Below, piece after piece: positions 1 through 7,292 of a stretch of 37,692 bases of DNA; the first letter of the stretch is position 1, and every line of letters starts with the position of its first letter. The notes below the pieces were generated by a model that was given only the letters and a program-made list of their open reading frames with translations, was not told the DNA's origin and did not search any database. Position numbers and translations under genes: made by a program. The stretch covers positions 1-37,692 of the forward strand of contig JBEKXE010000027.1 of assembly GCA_049512335.1 (NCBI GenBank), given 5' to 3'. Origin of the DNA: Lustribacter sp049512335 (GTDB taxonomy: Bacteria; Vulcanimicrobiota; Vulcanimicrobiia; Vulcanimicrobiales; Vulcanimicrobiaceae).

Positions 1-106
1 CAGCGGGGGTCCGGCTTTTCCCCCTGTCATTCCGAGGGGCGCGAACGAAGTTGAGCGCCCGTCGAGGAACGCGCCACGATCGTTCGCGATCGCCGGGCAA
101 CTCCAC
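1..106. repeat. Direct repeat copy A, 211-bp period
   Basis: Bases 1-106 recur almost unchanged at 212-317. The differences are two homopolymer length changes that cancel out and two substitutions near the right end. Copy A touches the window edge, so the repeat may continue to the left. Each copy contains a GGGCGC/GCGCCC hairpin (37-42 with 55-60 here) and the motif TGTCATTCCGAG. No coding sequence is supported in 1-364. Confidence 0.9.
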
Positions 107-185
107 CACCCCACTGCTCGCGCCTACGCGCTCGCACTCGATCGCGGAGATTACCGCGCATCCCTCGACAACGCTCGGGATGACA
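25..185. repeat. Palindrome-ended dispersed element, copy 1
   Basis: The stretch begins with TGTCATTCCGAG and ends with CTCGGGATGACA. These are 12-base terminal inverted repeats with one mismatch. The inner left part (TCGAGGAACGCGCCAC and, further on, GGGCAACTCCAC) reappears with small changes in the element at 28791-28938. The size (161 bp), inverted ends and lack of coding potential resemble a MITE or a REP-like intergenic repeat. No target-site duplication is obvious. Confidence 0.72.
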
Positions 186-211
186 TGTGGGCGGGAACGC
201 TCTCGCCTGTG

Positions 212-317
212 CAGCGGGGTCCGGCTTTTCCCCCCTGTCATTCCGAGGGGCGCGAACGAAGTTGAGCGCCCGTCGAGGAACGCGCCACGATCGTTCGCGA
301 TCACCGGGCAAATCCAC
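212..317. repeat. Direct repeat copy B
   Basis: This is the second copy of the repeat at 1-106, offset by exactly 211 bases. It carries TGTCATTCCGAG at 236-247 and the hairpin arms at 248-253 and 266-271. It lacks the right-hand terminal motif CTCGGGATGACA that closes the first element, so it looks like a truncated unit. It ends about 48 bases from the stop codon of the minus-strand heme-propeller gene. Confidence 0.88.
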
Positions 318-364
318 CCACGGCGCGCAGCCGCTTACTGGCTCAGACGTGCTGCCGATTGACG

Positions 365-2044
365 TTAGGGCGCGGGTTGTACTCGCAGGATCGCCGCTTG
401 GTGGTTGGCGCCGGTCCAGAACGTGACCGGGTTCGTGCTGTTGTCGACCCACACGCGCCGCGTGTTGGTCTCGAACGGCATCAGGTATTCCACGACGTGC
501 CCGGTCGACGGGTCGAGCCGTGCGACGTGGTCGGTGATCATCGAGGCCGTCCACACGCTACCGGTCTTGTCGGCCACGGCGTCGTAGGGCGCGTCGAACG
601 GCGTCGGCATCGGGAATTCCTTGATCGTGCCGTTGTCGGCGACGGTGTCGTAGACGCCGACGCTGTTGTTGGCGAATTCCGCAAACCAGAACAGCCCGGT
701 GCGGTCGTCGATGCGGCCGCGGCGCGGGCGCGAGTTCGGCGTCGGCGTGTCGATCGTCTTGAACGCGCCGGTGACCGGGTCCAGATGCCCGATCGCGCCG
801 CCGCCGAAGTCGAGGCCCCACAGCCCGTTGTTCTTGTCCGAGAGAATGCCGTACGCGCCGAACATATGGGTCGGCGAGTCGGAGTAGTGATACGGGCCGA
901 ACGATTCCCACGTGCCGGTCTTCGTATCGAGCCGGCGCCACGAACGATCGTCCTGGTTGTTCGTCCAGACCTTGCCGTCGACGTTGTCGTGCAGCGGCAT
1001 GACCATCGACTCTTGCGTCATGTCGGGATTCGCGGCCGGCGGCACCGGGTACGGCGTGAACGTCTTGGTCTTGGGATCGAAGCGCGTGATGCCGCCTTGG
1101 AACATGTCGGCAAGCCACAGGTAGCCGCTCGGATCCGCATCGAGCTCGAGCGCGCCGGCGATGTAGCCGGGCTTGATCGCCGGCGTCGGATACATCGTCA
1201 CGGCCGCGGTCTTCGGATTCAGCTGGCCGAGAAATTGCTGGCCGAAGTCCGAAAACCAGATGCTGCCGTCGGACGTGCCGATCACGTCGTGCGGCTGGTT
1301 CAAGCGATCCGGCAGATAATATGCCGTGACGATCACGTGCGTCGATGCGCCGCTGGGACGCGGCAGCGTCTTCAACGGCCACGTGCGCGGGCCGGTGCTC
1401 TGGTTGATGCTCGCCAAATACGCCGGCAGATCGGGCGGGAAGCCATAACCGACCCGCGCCCGCGCCACCGGGAACTGCTGCGGTTCGAGCCAGAAGCTGT
1501 TGTTCGCGTAGCCTTGCATGCGCGGCAGGACGTTGTGCAAGAAATCGTCGGCCGTGTGATACGAGTCGACGATGCGCTGCAGCGTGTGGCAGCCGGTGCA
1601 ATCGAGCAGCATCGTCTGCTGCTTGGCCGTGCCCGGCACGCTGGCCAGCCATTCGCCGTTGGAGAGCTGGTCCTCGAGGTCGGTCGCCGGACTCAGACGC
1701 ACGTCGGCGTGCGCGCCGGAGGTCGCCGGGACGACGACCTGCTTCGGGCCGGCGAGGACGTAGCCGCTCGCGCGGATCTGCAGCGCGTAGGTGCCGGGCA
1801 CGACGTACGAGGCCGGAAAGCGATACGTGCCGCCGGCCTGCGAGACGACGGTCGTACTGAAGTTCGCGCCGGCCCGGCGAACCGTCACCAGCACGCCTTC
1901 CATCGGCCCCTCGGCGGCCGAGCTGACGCGCCCGCTCAGCGCGACGGCGGCGGAGGGCTGGGCGTGCAGCGCGCTCGCCGCGCCGGCCAAGAGCGCCACG
2001 GTGAGCGCGACGGCCGAGAAGCTGAGCGTGCGAAGACGTGTCAT
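365..2044 (-). CDS. Secreted heme-binding Vgb-like beta-propeller protein (paralog 1)
   Basis: The 559-aa protein has a signal peptide (about residues 1-28), a carboxypeptidase-regulatory-like beta-sandwich (about 34-117), a c-type heme motif C149-T-G-C152-H153, and a C-terminal propeller (about 230-555) of the streptogramin-lyase (Vgb)/NHL kind with repeated F-D-P-K-T and W-F-like blades. M176 in PRMQGYA is a candidate distal heme ligand, because the paralog at 3926-5584 keeps P-x-M-x-G-aromatic-A there. The ATG has a GAGG ribosome site five bases ahead. It lies 12 bp after the hydratase gene on the same strand, so the two are probably co-transcribed. The substrate is unknown. A periplasmic redox or sensing role near catabolic genes is inference; antibiotic lyase activity should not be assumed. 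Confidence 0.85.
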   Translation of the reverse strand: MTRLRTLSFSAVALTVALLAGAASALHAQPSAAVALSGRVSSAAEGPMEGVLVTVRRAGANFSTTVVSQAGGTYRFPASYVVPGTYALQIRASGYVLAGPKQVVVPATSGAHADVRLSPATDLEDQLSNGEWLASVPGTAKQQTMLLDCTGCHTLQRIVDSYHTADDFLHNVLPRMQGYANNSFWLEPQQFPVARARVGYGFPPDLPAYLASINQSTGPRTWPLKTLPRPSGASTHVIVTAYYLPDRLNQPHDVIGTSDGSIWFSDFGQQFLGQLNPKTAAVTMYPTPAIKPGYIAGALELDADPSGYLWLADMFQGGITRFDPKTKTFTPYPVPPAANPDMTQESMVMPLHDNVDGKVWTNNQDDRSWRRLDTKTGTWESFGPYHYSDSPTHMFGAYGILSDKNNGLWGLDFGGGAIGHLDPVTGAFKTIDTPTPNSRPRRGRIDDRTGLFWFAEFANNSVGVYDTVADNGTIKEFPMPTPFDAPYDAVADKTGSVWTASMITDHVARLDPSTGHVVEYLMPFETNTRRVWVDNSTNPVTFWTGANHQAAILRVQPAP

Positions 2045-2056
2045 GAGAACCTCAGT

Positions 2057-2863
2057 TCAAGCGAAGCGGACTGAAATGGATCCCAGTGGTCCGTAGTCGA
2101 CGTGGAACGTGTCGCCGGCTTTGGCGGGCACGGGGGCGGTGAACGAGCCGCCCAAGATCACCTGACCCGGTTCGAGCGTGACGCCGTGCGGATGCAGTTT
2201 GTTGGCCAGCCAGGCCACGCCGTTAGCGGGATGGTTGAGCACGGCGGCGGCGACGCCGGACTCTTCGATCACCCCGTTGCGGTAGAGCGCCGCCGCGACC
2301 CAGCGCAAGTCGACGGCGTCGGGTTTGACCGGGCGGCCGCCCAGCACGAGGCCGGCGTCGGCCGCGTTGTCCGAGATCGTGTCGAAGACTTTGCGCGTCG
2401 CCTTCGTCTCCGGATCGATCTGCTGGATCCGCGCGTCGATGATCTCGATCGCGGGAACGACGTAATCGGTCGCGTTGAGCACGTCGAAGATCGTGCACTC
2501 GGGCCCGCTCAGCCGTTCCTTGAGGATGAACGCGAGCTCGACCTCGACGCGCGGCAGGATGAAGCGGTCGATCGGCACGTCGCCGCCGTTGGCGAAGAAC
2601 ATGTCGTCGAGCAGCGCGCCGTAATCGGGTTCGGTGATGTTCGACGAGCGCTGCATCGCGCGCGAGGTCAAGCCGATCTTGTGCCCTTTGAGCGTTCGTC
2701 CGGCGGCCAGCTTGAGCCGCATCCAGGCGCGTTGAATCGCGTACGCGTCTTCGATCGTGATGTCGGGATACTCGAGCGAAAACTGCCGCAACTGCTGGTG
2801 GCTGCGTTCGGCGTCGTCGAGCGCGCGCGCGAGCTTTTCGACCAGATCGGCGGCAAATGGCAT
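2057..2863 (-). CDS. 2-oxopent-4-enoate / 2-oxohept-4-ene-1,7-dioate hydratase family protein
   Basis: The 268-aa product matches the fumarylacetoacetate-hydrolase-fold hydratases (MhpD, HpcG/HpaH) in length and sequence. It has GHKIGLTSRAMQ (about 60-71), the metal-binding pair E107-V-E109 in RVEVELAF, a third acid at E140 (PAIEIID) and a C-terminal GSFTAPVPAKAGD block. These enzymes hydrate the dienoate made in meta-cleavage pathways. The frame is open to 2962, but the ATG at 2863 gives the family length and avoids the divergent gene. The next gene, 12 bp downstream, is the heme-propeller protein. The exact substrate (C5 or C7) cannot be read from the sequence. Confidence 0.88.
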   Translation of the reverse strand: MPFAADLVEKLARALDDAERSHQQLRQFSLEYPDITIEDAYAIQRAWMRLKLAAGRTLKGHKIGLTSRAMQRSSNITEPDYGALLDDMFFANGGDVPIDRFILPRVEVELAFILKERLSGPECTIFDVLNATDYVVPAIEIIDARIQQIDPETKATRKVFDTISDNAADAGLVLGGRPVKPDAVDLRWVAAALYRNGVIEESGVAAAVLNHPANGVAWLANKLHPHGVTLEPGQVILGGSFTAPVPAKAGDTFHVDYGPLGSISVRFA

Positions 2864-2936
2864 GCGTCCCGGCTTATCTGGGGGCGCGGCGCATTCCTCG
2901 AAAGGCGGGCCAACGGGCTTCAAGAATGTCGCGGGC

Positions 2937-3929
2937 ATGACGGAAAAGCTGTCCTTGACCATGGCGCTGAGCGACTACGATCATACGCGCGATCTCACCA
3001 CCGGTCGCGTCCCGGTCGAGGGCATCAGCCTCACCCCTCTCGATTTCCAAGTCGAAGAGATCTTCTACCGTTCGCTCAAATTCGCCGAGTTCGACGTCTG
3101 CGAGCTCTCGTTCGGCAAGTACATCTCGCTGATCTCGCAAGGCGACAAGACGTTCAGTGCGATCCCCGTCTTTCCGTCACGGGTGTTCCGGCATTCATCG
3201 GGCTACGTGCTGCGCGACGGTCCGGTGAAATCGGTCGACGATCTGCGCGGCCGCAAGATCGGCCTGCCCGAGTGGGCCCAGACGGCGGCGGTGTACTCGC
3301 GCGGCTTCCTGGTGCAGCAGTACGGGCTCAAGCTGACCGACGTGCAGTGGGTGCAGGCCGGCGTGAACGACGCCGGGCGCGAGGAGAAGGTCGAGTTGCG
3401 GTTACCGCCGGGCGTGAAGCTCGAGCCGGTGAGCGACAAAAACCTCAACGACCTGTTGCTGAGCGGGGAGATCGCGGCCGTTTTCGCCGCGCACCCGCCG
3501 GCCGCGTTCGAGAACGGCGATCCACGCGTGGTCCGGCTCATCGCGGAGTATCAGCCGGTCGAGCAAGCCTATTTCGAAGCGACGGGCATCTTCCCGATCA
3601 TGCACGTGCTCGCGATCAAACGGCCGATCCTCGAGCGTCATCCCTGGGTCGCGCGCAACCTCTACAAAGCCTTCGAAGAGGCCAAACAGCGCAGCTACGC
3701 GCGCGCCGCGGAGGCGACCGCCTCGCGCTTCCCGATTCCGTGGGGCGTGTACTACTTCGAGCGCGCGCGCGAGTTGTTCGGGCCCGATCCGTTTCCGTAC
3801 GGCATCGAGCCCAACCGCGTCACGCTCGAGGCGTTCTCGACCTTCGCGCACGAACAGGGCGTGGCGCACCGCCGCGTCGACGTGAACGAGCTCTTCTGGG
3901 AGACGATGGCCGGTTCGTTCCGGGTTTAG
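2937..3929 (+). CDS. 4,5-dihydroxyphthalate decarboxylase-like / substrate-binding-fold protein
   Basis: The 330-aa protein starts with the layout of the Pht5-type family: KLSLTMALSDYDHTRDL, then a conserved FAEFDVCELSFGKYISL block (about 46-62) and FPSRVFRHSSGYV. The fold belongs to the periplasmic-binding-protein type II class, but there is no signal peptide, which favours a cytoplasmic decarboxylase-like enzyme over a transporter component. The ATG at 2937 fits the family N-terminus; the upstream open frame overlaps the divergent hydratase. The stop codon overlaps the stop of the convergent propeller gene (shared TTAG). Placement beside a hydratase supports a role in breakdown of an aromatic or dicarboxylic compound. 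The reaction is not certain, since many relatives are uncharacterised. Confidence 0.8.
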   Translation: MTEKLSLTMALSDYDHTRDLTTGRVPVEGISLTPLDFQVEEIFYRSLKFAEFDVCELSFGKYISLISQGDKTFSAIPVFPSRVFRHSSGYVLRDGPVKSVDDLRGRKIGLPEWAQTAAVYSRGFLVQQYGLKLTDVQWVQAGVNDAGREEKVELRLPPGVKLEPVSDKNLNDLLLSGEIAAVFAAHPPAAFENGDPRVVRLIAEYQPVEQAYFEATGIFPIMHVLAIKRPILERHPWVARNLYKAFEEAKQRSYARAAEATASRFPIPWGVYYFERARELFGPDPFPYGIEPNRVTLEAFSTFAHEQGVAHRRVDVNELFWETMAGSFRV

Positions 3930-5584
3930 TCGCCCGGTTCGAGTTTGATGATCGAGGCGCCGTGGTTGCTGCCGACCCAGAACGTGACCGGGTTGGTCGT
4001 GTTGTCGACGAAGACGCGGCGGACGTTCGTCTCGCGCGGCAACAGGTACTCGACGCTACTGCCGTTTTTCGGATCGAGCCGCGTGATGAGATCGGTCGAC
4101 ATGTTGCCGGTCCACATCTCGCCGTGCTTGTCGAATGTGGCGTCGTAGGGGTTGCTCCACGGCGTCGGCATCTTGAACTCGGTTATCTTGCCGGTGTTGG
4201 CGTCGAAGATCCCGATCTGATTGCCGGCGAACTCCGCGAACGCCAGCTGGCTCTGCGCGTTGAAGTGGCCGCGGCGTAGCCGGACGTTCTTGGTCGGCGT
4301 CGGGATCATCGAGAGTTGGTGCGTCTGGTAATCGACTTTGCCCAGATAGTTGCCGTCGGTCTGACTGAAGTCCAGCGCGTAGGCGTTGTTGTGGGCGTCG
4401 GTGAGCACGCCGTACTCGGTTTCGGAATGCTCCCCGGTGTCATCGGTGATCTTGAACGGCCCGAAGGTCTGCCACTGGTTGGTGGCCGGGTTCAACAAGT
4501 GAACGGTATTCTTGTCGACGTCGTTGGTGATCACTTGGCCGTTCGGAAGCGGATCGACCATCGCGATCTGGGCCGCGTTGTCGTTGACGTCCGGCGGCAG
4601 CGAGTAGGTCGTGAACGTCTTGGTCTTGGTATCGAACTTGGCGATGCCGCCTTGCAGCAGCATCCCGATCCAGATGTTTCCGTCCTTGTCCAGTTCGAGG
4701 TCCAGCGAGCCGGCCGGGTATCCGGGTTTGAGCACCGGTACCGGATATTCGGTGACCGCTCCGCTGCGCGGATCGACCTCGCCCAGCGCTTGCGCGCCGA
4801 AATCGGAGTACCAGGCCATGCCCTGCTTGTCGAGGATCACGTCGTGCGGTGCGGCGAGGGCGCGCGGCAGGTCGTACTCCGTGATGATCACGTGGGTTGC
4901 CCGGCCGGTCGGACGCGGATGCGTCTTCAGCGGGTATTTCCACGACCCGGTGCTCAGGTTGATGCTCGCGATGTATTCCGCGAACGACCGCATCGCCGCC
5001 GGATTCACCGGACGCTGCGGTGAGAGACGGCGCATCGGGTTCAGCGGCACGCCGCCGGGCGCGAACCCGGACATGATCGGGATGATTTGCATCAGCTGAT
5101 TGGCGTTGTAGTGCGTGAGCAGGACCCGGGACAACGTGTGGCAGCCCGTGCAGTCGATGAGCCGTTGTTTCTCGGCCGGGGTTCCGGGAATGCTGGCCAG
5201 CCAGTCACCGTTGGTGAGCTGCTCGGCGAGATAGGCGGTTTTCTTCAGATGGACGTCGGCTGTCGTCGTGCCCGCGCCGAGCGTGACCGCATTGCTGCCG
5301 TCGAGGTCGTACCCGGCGGCGCGAATCGAAAGCGTGTAGGCACCTGGGCCGAGTTTCGCGGCCGGGAACGTGTAGCGCCCTTGCGCGTCGCTGACGACGG
5401 TGATCGTGATGTTGGAGTCGGCGCGTTTGGCGCTGACCAGCACGCCTTCCATCGCCCCCTCGGCGGGCGAACTCACGGTTCCGGTCAGTGCGACGCCTTG
5501 CGTCTGCGCGTGCAGTCCGGTGGCGGCCGTGACGAGCAGCACGGCGATGGCGAGCGTAACGATGACGAGCAACGGTTTGCGCAC
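3926..5584 (-). CDS. Secreted heme-binding Vgb-like beta-propeller protein (paralog 2)
   Basis: The 552-aa protein is a paralog of the product of 365-2044, with the same order of parts: signal peptide (about 1-27), carboxypeptidase-regulatory-like domain (about 30-113), heme motif C145-T-G-C148-H149, candidate distal ligand M171 in PIMSGFA, and a long propeller (about 225-548). The C-termini share T-N-x-R-R-V-[FW]-V-D-N-[ST]-T-N-P-V-T-F-W. The start is GTG with a strong GGAGGAGA ribosome site (plus-strand bases 5591-5598). A perfect inverted repeat lies just upstream (5602-5622). The two paralogs enclose the hydratase and decarboxylase-like genes. The function is unknown; exported monoheme propeller is what the sequence supports. 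Confidence 0.85.
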   Translation of the reverse strand: MRKPLLVIVTLAIAVLLVTAATGLHAQTQGVALTGTVSSPAEGAMEGVLVSAKRADSNITITVVSDAQGRYTFPAAKLGPGAYTLSIRAAGYDLDGSNAVTLGAGTTTADVHLKKTAYLAEQLTNGDWLASIPGTPAEKQRLIDCTGCHTLSRVLLTHYNANQLMQIIPIMSGFAPGGVPLNPMRRLSPQRPVNPAAMRSFAEYIASINLSTGSWKYPLKTHPRPTGRATHVIITEYDLPRALAAPHDVILDKQGMAWYSDFGAQALGEVDPRSGAVTEYPVPVLKPGYPAGSLDLELDKDGNIWIGMLLQGGIAKFDTKTKTFTTYSLPPDVNDNAAQIAMVDPLPNGQVITNDVDKNTVHLLNPATNQWQTFGPFKITDDTGEHSETEYGVLTDAHNNAYALDFSQTDGNYLGKVDYQTHQLSMIPTPTKNVRLRRGHFNAQSQLAFAEFAGNQIGIFDANTGKITEFKMPTPWSNPYDATFDKHGEMWTGNMSTDLITRLDPKNGSSVEYLLPRETNVRRVFVDNTTNPVTFWVGSNHGASIIKLEPGD

Positions 5585-5601
5585 GAAACGTCTCCTCCGG
5601 G

Positions 5602-5622
5602 GCGATAAGTCGCCTTTATCGC
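5602..5622 (-). promoter_or_regulatory. Inverted repeat upstream of propeller paralog 2
   Basis: GCGATAA (5602-5608) and TTATCGC (5616-5622) are perfect 7-base arms around a 7-base spacer. The repeat sits 18 bases upstream of the GTG start and just ahead of its ribosome site, where an operator or 5' UTR hairpin would act. It is AT-richer than its surroundings. No equivalent repeat precedes paralog 1, which is a downstream gene in its unit. Confidence 0.5.
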
Positions 5623-5677
5623 GCGCGGAACCTATGTCCCCTTCTGACCGCCGACGTAGAAGATGACTTTCAAAATG

Positions 5678-6430
5678 TCAGTCGACCTCGCGGGCGTTGA
5701 GGTCGACGAGCGCGCCGTTGATCCCGCTCGAACGCCGGCTGGCCAGAAAGGCCAGCACGTCGGCGACTTCCTGCGGCCGGGCCGCCGCGGCCCAGGCTTC
5801 CTCACCGCGCCGCGCGCGCGATACGTCGGTCGCGACGCCGCCCAGCACCAGTGCGTTGGCGACGATGCCGTCGGCCTTGTGTTCGCGGGCGATCGCCTTC
5901 ATCAGCGTGTTCACGCCGGCCTTGGCGGCTCCGAACAAGCCCCGGCCCGGCGCCGGATCGACGGAGCTGCCGGCGGTCACGGTGACGATGTGGCCGCGCG
6001 AGAGCGCATCGGGCAGGAAGGGTTGGGTGAGCATGACGCGCAGCACCGGCAACGTGAGGTTGTAGGCGGTCGTCAGGTAGCCGTCGACGTTCGCGCGCAG
6101 TTCGGCGAGCGTCGACTTCAACAGCGGCATCGTAGCGCTGTCGCCGGCGAGGTTGATCAGCGCGTCGATGCGGCCGAAATGATCGCGGCACGCCGCGACC
6201 GCGGCCTCCGCTTGGCGGGGTTCGGAGAGATCGGCGACCAGCGGAATCGCCCGCGCGCGCTGCGCCGGCGGGAGTTGCGCGTCGATCGCCCGCTGCGCGC
6301 CGGCGAGCGTGCGCGAAAGCACGCCGACCTGTGCGCCTTCGCGCACGAGCGTCGTGAGGGTCACGATCCCGACATTGCCCGTCGCGCCGGCACACAAGAC
6401 GACGTCGTTTTCGAAAAGCATGGCGGCCAC
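5678..6430 (-). CDS. SDR-family protein lacking the catalytic tyrosine
   Basis: The 250-aa protein has the Rossmann core of short-chain dehydrogenases: GATGNVG (15-21), NLAGD (93-97), serine at about 155-156 in TAGSS, and a C-terminal F-L-A-S-R...G-A-L-V-D. At the active site, the usual Y-x-x-x-K reads F166-G-A-A-K170. The codon is TTC, so the general-acid hydroxyl is missing. Such proteins are often weakly active, bind a nucleotide as regulators, or act as partner subunits; which applies here is unknown. A GTG start at 6430 has GGAG seven bases ahead; an ATG lies three codons in. It is divergent from the alpha/beta hydrolase, with 29-68 bp between starts. Confidence 0.85.
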   Translation of the reverse strand: MAAMLFENDVVLCAGATGNVGIVTLTTLVREGAQVGVLSRTLAGAQRAIDAQLPPAQRARAIPLVADLSEPRQAEAAVAACRDHFGRIDALINLAGDSATMPLLKSTLAELRANVDGYLTTAYNLTLPVLRVMLTQPFLPDALSRGHIVTVTAGSSVDPAPGRGLFGAAKAGVNTLMKAIAREHKADGIVANALVLGGVATDVSRARRGEEAWAAAARPQEVADVLAFLASRRSSGINGALVDLNAREVD

Positions 6431-6498
6431 TTGGCCGCTCCGGCCTCATTAGGCCTGCCGTGAGAGGGCGCCGGACGCCGGACGAGAACGCCGCCGCC

Positions 6499-7281
6499 AT
6501 GAGCGTCGCTACCGCGAAAGAACTTCTTGCCGGCGGTGTACCGCTTACCTATCTCGATCTCGGCGCCGGGCCGCCGCTGCTGTTGCTGCACGGCGCCGGC
6601 GGTTTGCCGGCGGACGCGCCGTTCATCGCGGGGCTCGCCAAGCACGCGCGCGTGATCGCGCCGACGCATCCGGGCTTCGGCCGCGCGCCGCTGCCCGATT
6701 GGATCGACAACGTCGACGATCTGGCCTACATGTATCTCGATCTGCTCGACGCGCTCGACCTGCGCGACGTCACGCTGATGGGCTTCTCCCTCGGCGGCTG
6801 GCTCGCGGCTGAGATTGCGGTGAAGTCGACCGCCCGCATCGGCCGCTTGATCCTGGTGGATTCGGTCGGAATCAAGGTGAGCGACCGGCTCACGCGCGAC
6901 GTCGTCGACATCTTCGCAACCGACCCCGACGTTCTGAAGAAGCTGTCGTTTCACGACCCGAGCAAAGCCCCGGACTACTCCGTGCTTTCCGACGAAGCGA
7001 TGGAGATCGTCGCCCGCAATCGCGAAGCGTCGGCGCTCTACCTCTGGGAGCCGTACGCGCACAACCCCAAGCTGCCGCGCCGGCTGCACCGCATCGACGT
7101 TCCGACGTTGGTGTTGTGGGGCGAGCACGACGGCATCGTCAAGCCGGCGTACGGCCGGGCGTTCGCGGAACTCATTCCGGGCGCGCGCTTCGAGACGATC
7201 CCCAACGCCGGACACGTGCCGCAGATCGAGCAGCCCGACGCGTTTCTGGAACGCGTCACCCGCTTTCTCGGCGAACGATAG
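6499..7281 (+). CDS. Alpha/beta hydrolase
   Basis: The 260-aa protein has the full hydrolase set: oxyanion segment LLLLHGAGG, nucleophile elbow G-F-S97-L-G-G, acid D211 in GEHDGIV, and H239 in NAGHVPQIEQP. It resembles meta-cleavage product and epoxide-type hydrolases. I chose the ATG at 6499; a GTG at 6460 would add 13 basic, disordered-looking residues. The LLM oxidoreductase starts 11 bp downstream and the tartrate-type dehydrogenase follows, so the three form one operon. Paired with an LLM oxygenase and a nearby hydratase, it could cleave a C-C bond or ester in a ring-degradation route; that role is inferred from context. Confidence 0.9.
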   Translation: MSVATAKELLAGGVPLTYLDLGAGPPLLLLHGAGGLPADAPFIAGLAKHARVIAPTHPGFGRAPLPDWIDNVDDLAYMYLDLLDALDLRDVTLMGFSLGGWLAAEIAVKSTARIGRLILVDSVGIKVSDRLTRDVVDIFATDPDVLKKLSFHDPSKAPDYSVLSDEAMEIVARNREASALYLWEPYAHNPKLPRRLHRIDVPTLVLWGEHDGIVKPAYGRAFAELIPGARFETIPNAGHVPQIEQPDAFLERVTRFLGER

Positions 7282-7292
7282 GAGCCAGAACC

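Noticed and set aside
1..317. Repeats considered as a CRISPR array.
   Set aside because: Only two copies of about 106 bases with a 211-base period; no short repeats with uniform spacers and no cas genes.
359..2074. Plus-strand frame covering the first propeller gene.
   Set aside because: Mirror image of a secreted protein with signal peptide and heme motif; no domain is visible in it.
2102..4279. Long plus-strand frame across the hydratase, decarboxylase-like and second propeller genes.
   Set aside because: Its composition is antisense-like and it conflicts with three genes that carry recognisable motifs.
365..5584. Streptogramin (virginiamycin B) lyase antibiotic resistance.
   Set aside because: The propeller fold is shared, but size, signal peptide and heme domain differ from true Vgb; no evidence of drug inactivation.
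7116..7292. Upstream extension of the LLM oxidoreductase frame.
   Set aside because: It overlaps the hydrolase gene in another frame; GTG 7293 with GGAG nine bases ahead gives the family N-terminus.
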